Positions 25,762 through 37,874 of a DNA stretch of 64,000 bases are shown one piece after another. The notes under the pieces were generated by a model. The model was not told the origin of the DNA and ran no database searches. It worked only from the letters and a program-made list of their open reading frames with translations. Numbering within the stretch: position 1 is the first letter of the stretch; each line of letters begins with the position of its first letter. The position numbers and the translations under genes were made by a program. The stretch lies in contig JAVTVJ010011652.1 in assembly GCA_034509425.1 (NCBI GenBank), forward strand, positions 2,371,001 through 2,435,000, in the 5' to 3' direction. This DNA comes from Eopsaltria australis. Lineage: Eukaryota; Chordata; Aves; Passeriformes; Petroicidae.

Positions 25762-28700
25762 CATTTGCTGGTTTAGTTATTTTATTGCTTGGATAACTAT
25801 ATTTATATCTAAAAGTTGATAGAGTGCTTCCTCATTTTTCATTTAGATGAAAGCCCTTCTTTGTCTCTCCTTACTCTTAATATCTTTGAGAATTCTTACA
25901 TGGAGAAGGTAATCCTGATACTCATTCTCATACTTGGACAGATGCACAAAACATTATTTGGGGCTATCTACCTGTGCAATAGATGTGTTACCTTCTGAAG
26001 TGGTACGATGAGAGAAAAGGAGAATTTCATTTTATTTTACCTTGTTTTGTGTATTTTTGTTTTATTTTTTGCAGCTAGGTTTTGCTGAACTGGTGTGACT
26101 GACTTCAGTTTCTTGGGTTTCTGATTGGGCTGTTTGTTGTTTTCAATGCAATACTAAAGTCACACTTAAATGCATGTGCAAGAAGTTTAATTCTGATGGC
26201 AGAACCAATTAAGGCAGCATTAGTGCACTACACATTTCTGCTGAAGGGCAAGTCTAATCCTCAGTGTTTCTCTGAAACATGCAGGGATATTTCCTCTTCT
26301 ATGTATTTAGCCCTTGGTGTCTGGTTTTTGTGATTATTCACTGCTTGCTATTCTGTTTTATAATTTATTTGTGGATTGCAGTCAAATATTTTGTTACTTC
26401 TGTTCTTGGAGCATTAGTAGAGATGCTTCTATTCCTGGTTGCATATGAAACATGCATGTATTTTTATCATCCAGGCAGCCAATTGGTGTGGTGAATTCAG
26501 GGGGGATTGAATAAGAAATGGTCTTGAGACAGCTGGAAATATTTATAAATAAAATATTTATAAAGTTGGAAATGAGATAAAATATTTAAAGTAGCTATTC
26601 TGCATAATTTCTGTCTCCTATCCAGCCAGCCCCCTGTGAAAACTGTCAGCCTGGAAAGTGCCCATATCTCACACTGTGCTCTGTGAAGGCTCGAGATCCC
26701 AGCACTGTCTGCTTGGATTAGACACTTTTGGCAGTGATTTAAACAGGTTTTGCTGCCTGGCAGATCCTGAGAACGTTTCCTCAACCCTAATTCTGAGTTG
26801 AGCGCCCTGGATTCCTGAGATTTGCTTTCACAAAACATAAGGAGAGGGTTGTGCCCCTGTGATTCCTGCCTTTTTCTTTTCTTTTCAGCAAGAATATCAG
26901 AAATCAATCTTTTCCACTTAATTGAATGCTTGACTTAAGTGGTGGGAGATTGCCATTGTCTCTTTGATTCAGACTGAGGCGGAATCCCAGTGTTCAGTAA
27001 CAGTGTGTTGTACGAGGCTGTCTCAGGCCTTGTCCTTTGCCTTGGACACAAGGATGTTCTCCAAATAGTCCTTTATCTGACTCAGAAGCCACTGGGATTC
27101 TTCCTGATCTTGTTTTGCTTATTTCTGCTGCTTGTCCCTTTATATTACATATTGACAGTAGCGAGGCTTTTGAAGACAAATACTGTACTTTAAAAGAATG
27201 AACTATCCAAATATTATATTGCTTTGTGTTATTAAGCAGCAGCTGGCATGGGGTCTTTGAAGGTGCAGTTCTCAGACAGCGACAGCAATAGCCAGGGCTG
27301 AAAAGGGGCAGCATTAGAGAAGTCTGTCTCAGGGGAAGGAGGATCTTATTTTTAATTAAGCAGGATGTTTCTTCAGTGACTTGTCAGGCTCACTAAATCC
27401 TGATCCATTGTCCCCCAGCAGTCCCATGTGTTTCGGTGGTGGAAGGACACTGGATTGTGCTGCACTGTTGGATAGACCATCAGGCTCTTCTACAGTGGTC
27501 ACAGGCTGAGTGCTTCTGTAGTGGATATACAGGTCATACTGGTTTAGTTCTTACTGCAAGAGCTGGTGTAAGGATTGTCTTGGTGAACAGAGCTGGAGGT
27601 TGGAGTCAGCATGGACACAGCAGAAAATGGGGAGTCAGTCTTCAAGCAGTGTGTTCAAACTCCAGTGAAGGACAGACGTCTTCTGGGTATTTTAGGCAGC
27701 CAAGCTTTAGCAAATGCTGCCACAGCTGTAACAGTTTCTGCAGGGTTCACCTTTCTGCTCTGAGGATTAACATCTGCAGCAGGGTTAATGTCTGGGCTCT
27801 GTGTGTGTTTGCCTCACCTTCCTCACAGGGCAAAGTCCCCCTTGACGTGTCCATGGGCTGGATGGTTGGCACTGCTGTTGTCAGATGTCAACATCCTTCA
27901 CTGATTATCCAGCAACAAATGGCACTCTCAGACTGAGAGATCCTCGTGTTCACTCATCCAGCATCTCCTGTGAGTCATCCCTCTGCTTTAAGCACTGAAT
28001 AGAGATCCAGCCTCACTGGCAGAATCTTTTGAAATTTCAGAGCTGTCTGATCCACTGAGGGGCTGTGGTGTGCAGGTCAGTAGGAGAGAATGAAAAACTG
28101 CTGCAAAGCTTCATATCCTTGGAGGAATGCTTAAAACACAGCATTTGCTGAGGTCTCTGATCTGATAAAAGATAATCTAGGGCAGAACTGGCATTGCTAT
28201 ATTTATTGAACCAGCTCTTCCTCAAATATACATTAGCATCACCCCATTAAAATTAATACAGATTTATTCTGCCTTGTCCTACTGTGTCCTCCATTGATTA
28301 GAAAATCCAGGAGTATGGCTGTTTACAGGGAACTGTGATTGCACACTTGTTTTCAAGATAGTACAGAAGTCATACTACTTGAAAAATGTAAAGTAATTGA
28401 CCTCACAGGAGATGTGCAATAATTGATGAACAAAATCTGGACTTATGAGATGGTATTTTCTCCTCCAAACAGTAAATAAAGCAGTCTTCTCTTCAAAGCC
28501 TATCCCCATCTGGAGTTAGTATTGAGCTCTGAGTTTTGAGGGAAGAATTAAGTGACAATTTCTCACTGTGCTCAGTAAGCCTATTGGTAAGGGTTTTTTT
28601 TACCTTCTAATTTAGAAAAAGCCTTACTGGAAGCAGTGCAATGATTACACCAGATCATTTTGCACCTGCAGCCAACTTCTGTGTGTTAAGGGGCCAGACA

Positions 28701-29305
28701 CTGGCTGCACAGTTGTCTCTGGGAGTTTCACTGAGCAGAGAGCCTGAAGTTGCCTCTGAGCATGTCCAGGTCTGGGGTCTACCTGTAACTTTCTCTAACA
28801 GATGATGAATGTTGTTAGTTTGGGCTTTTTTTTTAAATCTCTTTCACTTTGGAATTTCCTGTGACTTTCCAGTGCCCTGTTGATGATTAACTCTGCCTTT
28901 ACCCAGGGAGAAATATTCATTAGATGATTAGATTAGCAAGTCACTGGAATTGGATTAATGTAAATGCTTCTTGTAAGTGAAGCAGGAGGGGTTGGCACAG
29001 TGTCTGCAAAGCCTCTGCTGTCAGCTACACGGGAAGGTGGAGAGGAAGAGCAGAAGCAAACCAATCCTTAATGGTTAGGGGAAAGCTTAAGTGCTTTTGT
29101 TTGCAATAGGCAGTGAAAGCTGCAGAAAGGATTTCTCCAAAGAAATCTGCTTATGAAGTAGTGCCAGCCAATGCTTGCACATCCCTGAAAAAGGAGGACC
29201 AGCGTGCTCTACCTTTGCTACAGCCTTTTCACCACAGCACATGGACAGACCTGGCATGGAAAAGGGCCATGCTAGATTAAATGCACAGATGTGCATTTGT
29301 AGCTT

Positions 29306-29320
29306 ATGATGATGATGATG
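29306..29320 (+). repeat. (ATG)5 trinucleotide repeat
   Basis: Five ATG units about 380 bp upstream of the first recognised ABLIM1 coding exon. Confidence 0.9.
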
Positions 29321-29697
29321 ATTCTTTTATAATAAGATTTTTGACACAGCAAGGTTTTTTGATTTTATACTAATCCTCTTATGTAACTCAGTTACGTTCT
29401 TTCTCTTGTCCTGAATATTAATCTGATTTTCAGATACTGTTTTTGGTTTTGTTTCTGTTTCTGATTTTTTTGCATTTGCAGGGATGAATTTCCACTGATT
29501 ACAATAGTTTTAGATGGCAATCACCTGATCAAGCATACTGTTCTAATCTCTTGAAGATAATCACTAAAAATATATCTTCCATAATCTCCTTTGCTGGATA
29601 AGAGAAAAAGAGAAGGATTGGAGAGGGCAGTGTGCCGTGAGTAGTAGACTAACTGCGTGCACTACAGGTTGCTTTCCTTAGTTTCTTCTGAATAGAA

Positions 29698-29935
29698 ATG
29701 CCATCTTTCCCCATCTTAAACAGCTTTAGGAAGCTGTGTGGCTCAGGTGAAGAACTGGTGCTGGAAAAAGTGAGATTTCGAAATTCAGTCAGAAGGATGT
29801 CAGTAATTGAGGATGGGGATATTGCAGAGGTCTTGTATCTCATTCCCAAGCAGAGTTTGCTGAAGCAACTGCCCTACTTGAATCCAGATGACTACTACTT
29901 GTGTGAGCAGTTATTTGACACTTCTGAGCATCTGG
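29698..29935 (+). CDS. ABLIM1: ABLIM1 alternative first coding exon (long N-terminus)
   Basis: The exon has an ATG with a purine at -3, 79 codons plus one base, then a strong donor G|GTAAGTGAG. The trailing G plus TG from the exon at 59457 makes the Val codon seen at the start of the ABLIM1 LIM exon, so the frames match. The peptide starts MPSFPILNSFRKLC. It has a basic stretch (VRFRNSVRR) and a VLYLIPK segment, and ends acidic and aromatic (NPDDYYLCEQLF). The long human isoform, as I recall it, also begins MP-F with KLC nearby and has an LLYLCPK segment, which suggests orthology despite divergence. A TGA lies in frame at 29689-29691, so coding does not extend upstream. A pyrimidine-rich stretch (CTTTCCTTAG) at about 29671-29680 could be an acceptor if a 5' non-coding exon exists. 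No zinc finger or transmembrane segment is visible in it. Confidence 0.75.
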
Positions 29936-32900
29936 GTAAGTGAGGACTGCCATCACATCTTGATTTTTGGTTGGTGAATATGTTAAATTGCTTTACAGTT
30001 ACCTTGTGTTTTGTGTAGCAGCAAGATACTATATGACAGAAAGTGTGTTCAGGTGTGGAGAAATACTTTATCACTGACAGAGAGGAGAGAAAGAAGAATA
30101 AAAGGCCAAGTTAGAGTCTGGAAGTAGTTGGTGAATATAGGTGCAGCTCATCCTGGGACCTTAATCTTCAGAACTATTCAAGCTAGGAAAGTACCTTTTG
30201 AAAGCACAACATCCTGTATGTGTGTTCAGAGCTTGCCTATGGGTTTTGTGAAACTATGTTTCCTTCTGCTTGTTTTCAACCTAGTGTCAAGGAGTATTAT
30301 TTGAAACTGCCTCATTGTTGAATTGGAAGAAGTGATTAAAAGTCTTTCTGTGTTCACCTCCTTGTCACTTGTGAATTTATTAGGCTTCTGTTGCATCTTT
30401 TATCTAGGTGCCTCCTTTTTCTGGATAAGAAGTCATAACTTGTTTAGATAATTTTGTGCAGGAGCCAGTCCATGCCTTTGATTATCCCTTTACATTTCTT
30501 TTGCTAATTCTACCATAACTCTCGAAAAATTGGGGAATAAAACTGTGTTCATCATGTAGTATAATGTGGGTATATGCACAAAGTCATAGCAACACTCTTT
30601 GTTCCTCCCAGTAGTTTCTAAAAGTTGATTTGTGTTTTAATTAATATAGAACATCAGTTTATTCCTTAATAGAGCTATCAGTGGTGGGAGAACTTATATC
30701 TGGCAATTCATCAGCTTAGTCAATTTGTTACAGTCCATTACAAATTTAAAAAGAAAAAAGTTTTCTGGAAACTCCTGTCTGTCAATGAGAAATTGGCTCT
30801 AAATAATAATCTCAGATAAATTTCAAAGATTTTATCTTCTAGAATTTGCTTTACGGACCTCAGTTTTGATAACCCAAACTGCTTACATGTTGGAATTTTG
30901 TCTGTACTAAGCAGATACAGAAGCTGTGTGCTTGTTACGCTGTCCAGCTCCTCAAAATGTTAATACTGAGTGATTGTATTTGGTAGACAAGTATTTTTTG
31001 AAGATCTACTTTGATATATAACACTTTCTCACTTGTGCAAATTGCATTTTGCTAGTCAGCTTTCTCCCTGGTGAACTTCACCTTATAAGAGAAGAACTGT
31101 TCCAAACCCATATGCTGTTGCAGATAGTCACTGCTCCTGAGTAATCAATTTTTTAAAAAGTAATGTTTTAATGAAAGCGATGCTAAAATATGGGGCAAAT
31201 GTATAATATAGCTGTGAGCTGGAAAAAGCGAGTGTCATTCTACCTTGCCAACCCCTACAGTGTTTCACTCTGGTATTCTGGAGAAAGAAATCTACATACA
31301 ATTAGGCATTTTTATAAATCACAATTTAGAATTGAAAACAATTTGGATGAACAGTGACCTATCCGTGCAGAACTCCAACAAAATTCTTGCCATCATAGCA
31401 GGCTGAGAGCCGCCTTCTAATTTGTATGGGGCTTAAATCAATCTGGAAATCTGCAATTTTGCAACTCTTCAGTCATGAGTAAGCAGTTACAAAGATAGTG
31501 GGACAGGTTCTCTTTAGCATTATGCTGCAATAGATAATGCAAATAACCACTATGGATTTTTTTCCTTTCATCCTCCAGTATGGGTGCTACTATTTAATAG
31601 GATGGGAACTGTGGTCCTGCTTTCCAGTGCCATGTATGATGCTGACTGAAAGGTTGCAAGGTGTCTGATGCCTCAGCTTTACTTAAATTACAACAGTTGG
31701 AATCACCTACTTAGAATAAAAGCAGTGGAATGTCTTGAAAGCAGCCTGGGTGTAAATGCTGCATGTGACTTTAAGATGCAAAACATCTAAGTCTGTCTCT
31801 CAGGCCATGTGCTGCTTGGGGATTATGGTCCCTCAAGTACTACAAGATTTAGCAGCTTATAAACCCTGCTGAAGGACAGTTTGCTGTCTCTGTTTGGCTT
31901 TGCCAACAGTGATTAGAAATTACACCGTTCAAAGCATTTGGAGACTCAGTGATTATTTTCCTTGCTGATCATAAGTGGAACCATAAACTTCAGGGAATGC
32001 CCATATTTTAGGTTTTGGAAGGTCAAGAATTACCGACAGGTGCAGAGCTATTTAGTATTCAGGAGGTGAGCCTTTGGAGTATCATCCATTTAACCCATGA
32101 CTTGCTTTTACTTAGCACTTGCATCCTGAAATTCCATCCCCTTCATAATGGGAATGTGGGAGGTTAAACTTGTCTCACAAAGTTAAATGTGGCATCATAC
32201 TGACAGTTAAAAGCACTCTAAAAATTGAAGAAAAGTTAAAAGAAAGGAGTTCAAAAGCAGCCTTGAATCACTGAAAAAACCTTCATTCTGCATTTTTCCT
32301 GAGTTCCTTTGGCCAAAAAATGATGAGCCACCTTCCCTTGTGTGTCTAGGGAAGGAGGTAAGGATGCTTCCTGTGAGAGAGATTGCCAGTCACGTGGTTT
32401 GCTGCTACAAAATCTGTTTTAGTCTGGTTCAGCACATGTCTTTGATTCTCTGAGGCCACACCCTGATACAAAGGAGTCTGTGGGGAAATGTCTGCTTGTG
32501 AGGATTATCAAAATTTGAAAGTTAGTTGCAAAAGGGCACTGGAATTTTGAAGAGAGAATAGTCTTGGAACTGTGTGATGCTGCTTCTCATATAAGATACT
32601 GTCACCTGTGACTTGTACCAATGACACCTTGTACAGCCTTGCAAAGTGGTGACTCTGGCTGTGCCAGTGCACACCTGAGGGAAAGGAGATGCACACATTA
32701 CCTAAGTCACCTCTTGTATGAGGTTAGTAACCCTTTATGTAACCATATTTATTTAAAGCATCACTTGTGAGAATGGCTGCTTCCATTGCATCAGCTGGAT
32801 GTAAAGCAAGACAGAAGCAATCTAAGAGGATGAGAAAGGCATGGGGGGAAATGTAGAGAGCATGGAAACAGTCTGGTGATGAGACAGGAAGTAAACTGGT

Positions 32901-32939
32901 CTGGTGGAGGAACATTTAGGAAGCACCAAGATCCCATTT

Positions 32940-33485
32940 ACTCTTCACTGGGTGAAAGAACTGGCTGGGTAGCTGAGAGTAACCAGCAGTGGAGAATGGA
33001 CTCGAGTCCAGCTGGAGGCCGGTCACCAGTGGTGTTCCCAAGGGCTCAGTACTGGGCCCAGTCCTTTTTAATAACATTACTGATGATCTGGGTGAGAGGA
33101 GTGAGCGCACCCTCAATCATTTTACTGACAGCAGCCAGTTGGGTGGGAGTGTTGATCTGCTGGAGGGCAGGAAGGCTCTGCAGAGGGACCTGGGCAGGCT
33201 GGAGCGATGGGCTGAGGCCATTGGTATGGGGTTCAGCAGAATGTGTGCAAATGGTTCAAAGCTGTGCCAGGGAAGGTTTGGACTGGACATAAGAAAGAAT
33301 TTCTCTACTAGAGCATGGTCAAACACTGGCTTCCTAGGGAGGTGATTGATCCCCAAAACTTGTCAGTGTTTGAGACATAGACAGTGCCCTTAATAACTTG
33401 GTCAGCCCTGAATTGGTCAGACAGCTGAATTAGATAATTAATTGTAGGTTCCTTCCAACTGAAATGGTCTATTCATTTTTATTCT
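32940..33485 (+). mobile_element. CR1 LINE fragment: RT C-terminal part joined to 3' UTR
   Basis: A continuous frame from about 32989 to 33345 includes the CR1 reverse-transcriptase signature [17 protein letters not shown] and, further on, [20 protein letters not shown]. The family's catalytic F-A-D-D motif reads F-T-D-S here, so both the Ala and the second Asp have changed. After about 33240 the sequence jumps to the 3' region (GGAAGGTTTGGACTGGACAT), implying an internal deletion. It ends TCCTTCCAACTGAAATGG and ATTCTGTGA. It is 5' truncated and inactive. The left edge is uncertain. Confidence 0.85.
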
Positions 33486-34514
33486 GTGAGAAATGGGGTT
33501 CTGGGGAAAAACAGGTCTTATTTTTCTGTGTGTATGTTTGCAGAGAGGAGGAGTCCAAGAGATCAACATGGTGATGTGAGGGAAGACACAGAGGTGGAGT
33601 GTTCTCAAGAGGAATGGGCTTTACAGATTTGAAGGCAAAGGCCCAGTTGTAAAATACTAGCTGCAGCTAGTTGGACCTTTGCCCACTGTTTTACATCTAA
33701 GTTCCCACTCATCAGCTTCCTTGAATTAGTAAGGTTTTCTTGCTGTGCTATGGCAAGAAAGGTAGAGAACCCAGTTAGGGAAAAAACTCTTTATATTTCA
33801 TTGCCTTTTTGCACCACCAAGGAGTGCCCAAGATCACCCTGAAGGCTGCAGTTTGTTTAACACCAATCCCTGCTGTTAATTGGGCAGAAAGAAGGAAAAA
33901 TGAAAAAAAAAAGAATTCCTAATTTAATCTTGGGTCTTCCCTGCTAGTGGTGTTCATAGTAGCTCCCCACAGAACAGATGTGACCTACAGCTGTACGATT
34001 TTAGTGGGGCTGTCTGAACTTGTCAGGTGTTCAAAGCTAAGCAATGTTAAATGTGGCAAGCAGTGATATGAGAAAGGAAAATCTAGGGTCTGTTGGCATT
34101 GTAGTGGGTGGTACTCCTTAGATGTTGAGAGGTGCTGATCAGACTGCTCCTGTCCTTCAGATAAGGTAAATCTTCATTTTGATAGCTTTTCAAATTGATT
34201 CCTTCAAGTGAGCAATCTCTCCTGGCCTCAGTCCCTATGTATTTTTTTAATGATTGAATAGGCAGCATGCTTCTAAAATTTGTGGTAATTCAAGTTTAGA
34301 AACATGACTGTACAATACTGCTGCCATTCTTTTTCTGGGATGTGTTAGCAGGAGATAAATACAGTAGCCACCTAATTTTTCTCTGTTCCTGTTACTGAAG
34401 AGAAATCTGCTGGATACTGTCTCTAGCTTTGGACATTATATTTTTGAAAGATACTGATAAATCGTGAGGGAAATTAGTAGAAGGCAGTGGGAATGGTATT
34501 AGGAAGAAAAAATT

Positions 34515-34565
34515 TATGAGAAAAGATTAATGGAATTAGGTTTGCTCAGTCTAGAAGAGTGGTGA
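34515..34565 (+). mobile_element. Possible very old CR1 remnant
   Basis: AGAAAAGATTAATGGAATTAGGTTTGCTCAGTCTAGAAGAGT resembles the CR1 segment in which a GTTCAGCCTGGAGAAGAG motif is conserved. It is short and diverged, so this is tentative. Confidence 0.35.
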
Positions 34566-35212
34566 TAATTGAGGGATTTAGACAATCTTCGGCTGAGTAA
34601 GTGATTCTCAAATGGAGATGTGTTCTGCATTGTCCTGAGAAGCACAGAGAAATATCCTGCACTGAGCAGTGGTTTTGTGTTGAGTAAGAAATATAGCTGA
34701 AACTCCATCTGCATTAGCTCTTAATAATCTTTAGTTCTAAAAGTATGAACAGTTAGCTTGATTTTTGGTTTTTAATAAAGTGTGAAACGAAGAAGTAATG
34801 AGTGAGGATCAGTTCTTCATCTTTTGCCCATTTTCAATATCTCTACTGCAATTTAGTCACAGCCACATTTTTACTTAAAATACTAGAACAATTAATGGCT
34901 TTGTAGCCCTTGGCTTCCTGTTTCAGAATTCTGGCAAGTAGTTGTAAATGTTCGGATCAATCTAAACTAATTGGTTTAGTAGTAAATCAGTGGTTTAGCA
35001 TTAATCTGCATTAAGGTAGCATCACTTGGATCAAGTGAATTCACTTCTTCAGGATTCACTGCTCCTTCTCCTAAATTCTTTGTTATCTGTAATCCAGTAA
35101 ACAAGAACAAAATTGCAGTTCCTACTGTTAGTAGGCACTAGCAGGGAAGACGAGCTGAATCAGCTGTAAATTCAAAGAAAAAAATGAAAATACTGTGGTT
35201 TTCTCTATGGTG

Positions 35213-35220
35213 TATAAATA
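35213..35220 (+). promoter_or_regulatory. TATA-box-like element
   Basis: TATAAATA followed by GG matches a core TATA box. A start site would be expected near 35243, about 215 bp before the ATG of the weak candidate exon at 35459. No initiator or CpG island supports it, so it may be chance in AT-rich DNA. Confidence 0.25.
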
Positions 35221-35458
35221 GGCAATAGCAGCGGTGTGAAGATTGTTCAGCGAAATTGAGGCAAAGATCTCCCCAGCTCTGTAACTCCATAATGCCAACG
35301 GGTGCTCTGGCTGGAAATGGCACATTTTGGCTTCTTCCCCCCAGTGTTATTTACAGGGAGTCCTGCTTTTGTTCTGTATCTGATGGAGACTTCCTCTCTT
35401 GTGTCCGTCATCTGCAGTTGCATAACCTTGGTATTTTAACCAAACAGCCCTGAGAGAA

Positions 35459-35597
35459 ATGCCGTCCCCTTCCTGGGCAGGGTTGCAGCAGGACAGCAGG
35501 GGTGGCTCCCCTCAGAGCTGCAAGGGACAGGAGAGTGCGGTGCCCTCCTCCTGTGGTCTGGGGTGCTCACAGCCTCTTGCAGGCAGGACGGATTCAG
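35459..35597 (+). CDS. Weak candidate alternative first exon of ABLIM1
   Basis: An ATG (A at -3) opens 46 codons plus one base, ending at TTCAG|GTAAAT, a fair splice donor in phase 1 and therefore compatible with the ABLIM1 LIM exon at 59457. The peptide begins MPSPSWAGLQQ and is rich in Gly, Ser and Gln with several Cys. No domain is recognisable. A TATAAATA box lies 246 bp upstream of the ATG. The local sequence is GC-richer than its surroundings. Against it, the composition is unremarkable, the peptide matches no isoform I recall, and open frames of this size are common here by chance. If unspliced the frame stops at 35641. Confidence 0.2.
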
Positions 35598-37851
35598 GTA
35601 AATCTGAAATGAAAGCTGCTTCCAAGCTGAAGAAGTTCTAGGCTTTCTGACAGTGGATAAAACACTGGTGGCACTGGGGTGGCAAAAAGAGAGGTAGGAA
35701 TTGCTGTTTCTTCTCATCTGAAAGCTGTTCCTTGGGCTTGCTCTGCTTATTCAAAAGGTGAAATAGTGGGAAAATTTCTGAGCAGAGAGAAAGGTGTAGG
35801 AAATGGCCATTCTCACTCCCTGCAGCTTTGAGTTTGCAGGTGGAGGGAGCAGGAGTGAGAGAGAGGCTTGGTATTCAGCTTCCCTTGCTTCATCCACTCG
35901 CATACATCCCTCATGCACAGGTTGAGGAAAAGATGTATACTAATGGCTGTTGGCTTCTCCTTTTATGCCTGAGAGGTGGGGGTGTCACTAGGTAGACTTT
36001 TGTATACAGGGACCTTAAAAGTGGCTCTTAGTTTGAGATATTTAGTAGATCTCTGTGGTCAAACAGTTAATGGGAGGAGAGAGGAGGAAAGGGAATGAGG
36101 AATGTTCTTCACCCAGGTCATGCAGACACAGGGCAGCTGAGAGGGAAAGAAGACAGTGTTAGAATGGATGATCGTGATTACAGTTTTTGCATTATCCTGC
36201 TCTTGATTTTTTTGTTTATTTTCCTTTAAAGAGTGAGTCTTTATGGTGGGATGCAGAAACATGTGGTACCAGGGGATGCTCATCACTAGTTTGTTACCAT
36301 GTGAATTAGATGGTGCAGCTGTCTGTGCAGTGTTCAAGGTAAAACATAGAAACGTTAAACTGTAAAATACAAAAAAATAAAAGCCAGATTAGCTTATCAG
36401 TATACATGAATACAGAAGATATACCATGTTTATTTTTTAAGTTGGCAAACTCTTCTTTAAAATATATGACTCTTTCCTATGGAGCAGCAGCAAAAAAGCT
36501 TTTATAGTTATCTTCTAGAAATTCCAGTTGGTGCAGAAGTTGGGATCAGTTATGCCTACTCTCAACTTGTTGTATGTCTGCTTAATACTTTTATGATGAT
36601 CCTACTATTGAAATGGTAACAAATAATTTAAGAGAAAGGTTCAAATATGTAAATTTTTTCCATGCTGAAACAAGTGACCTCCGTAGCTAGCAGATAAAAT
36701 AACAGCCACAAATAGAAAAATTCCATAAGTTGGAGTAAGGTGATAAAAATGTATTTGCTCTAAAATTTTGTTTGAATATATTAATATTACACTTTGTAGC
36801 CAAATCGTATCTACTTGGAAAGCATCTTTTTGTCTTTCTTTGAGGTCCTCTGTGGTTCATTTGATAGGACCCTGGACTGGCAAATACTTGTTGGGAGAGC
36901 TACATCTGCAGGACAGATTTAGGTGCCTTTTATGAGAGTCCTATTTATAGTTTAGTGTGGAATCAGAAGAGGGGAATTTGTTGTTTGGCACAGTGACAAT
37001 TGATGAGTCCAGCTTGATGTAAGGGTGGTTTGTATCCAATGCCCACATGGTGGCTTGCTCATCTCCAGGCACCATGGGCTTGTGGCCTGCTTTGCTGGGT
37101 GCAGTGTTGTTGAGGCATACACTAAAGGTTAGTGCTTAGTGGAGAGACTGTCACAGCTCTTAGCACTGCAAAACAAGGAACTTGCTGCTTTTCTCTGCAA
37201 ATTAACTGATTGGCAGGAAGCTGCTTCGATCTGGTGTTGCACAGACCTCTCAGGGAGAAGTTCTTTAGACTAGAGAGTCTTTACAGCATTCCTGCTGATT
37301 TCACTGAGCCAAAAACTCCTAAGACAGGCTGTGGGGTTTATTCTGCACAGTTAATCCAATTCTGAAGTGGATTTTCAGTATCAAATCTCCTTAACCTTAG
37401 GCATGCACAGTAAAGGATGACACTTGCATGTGTGCTTTCCTGTTGGGGATTCCTGCCTTCATGCAATTTTCAGCAGTAACTGTAGTGACTGTCAGTGAAG
37501 GTTATCATATTTTTGTCAGTGACAGTGTTGGTTGTGTTCATGATTTAGCTCAATAAATTCAGTTTATAGCAGGTGAATAGTGGTGATTTTATATGGTAGT
37601 TTAAAAAAAACCCCACTATCTTTACTCATATTACTAAAGCACATCTCAATTTAGTGCCAACTGTGTGTGCATACTGTAAAAGGTCACACAGGTGTGAAGA
37701 AAGCACAATCTCCTTTGTAAGGATTAGCAATAGCATTTGCTGTTTGGCAGCCAGTTGTTCCATCAATAACATAAATGTATGTTCACAGATAAATGTTTGT
37801 ACATACCTGCCGTCAGATTTACCCATTAGTGGGCTTTGTATATTTTTGGAG

Positions 37852-37874
37852 TATATTATATTATATTATATATA
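37852..37874 (+). repeat. (TATAT)n AT-rich simple repeat
   Basis: TATATTATATTATATTATATATA, an imperfect pentanucleotide array. Confidence 0.85.

Larger units (their letters stand above)
24984..29697. other. Non-coding sequence upstream of the first ABLIM1 exon
   Basis: Contains the 35-T tract, and a homeodomain-site-rich stretch (ATTA/TAAT cores) at about 28905-28975. A 166-codon + frame at 27436-27936 and a 136-codon minus frame at 26497-26907 match no family I know. Whether this is intergenic DNA or an intron depends on whether ABLIM1 has an earlier exon outside the window. Confidence 0.6.

Noticed and set aside
27436..27936. 166-codon + strand open frame with many Cys and Trp
   Set aside because: No motif or family resemblance and no upstream promoter. 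Composition follows the local base content.
29620..29670. Donor-like GCC|GTGAGTAG and acceptor-like CACTACAG just upstream of the 29698 ATG
   Set aside because: They would define an intron of only about 30-35 bases, too short for a vertebrate spliceosomal intron.
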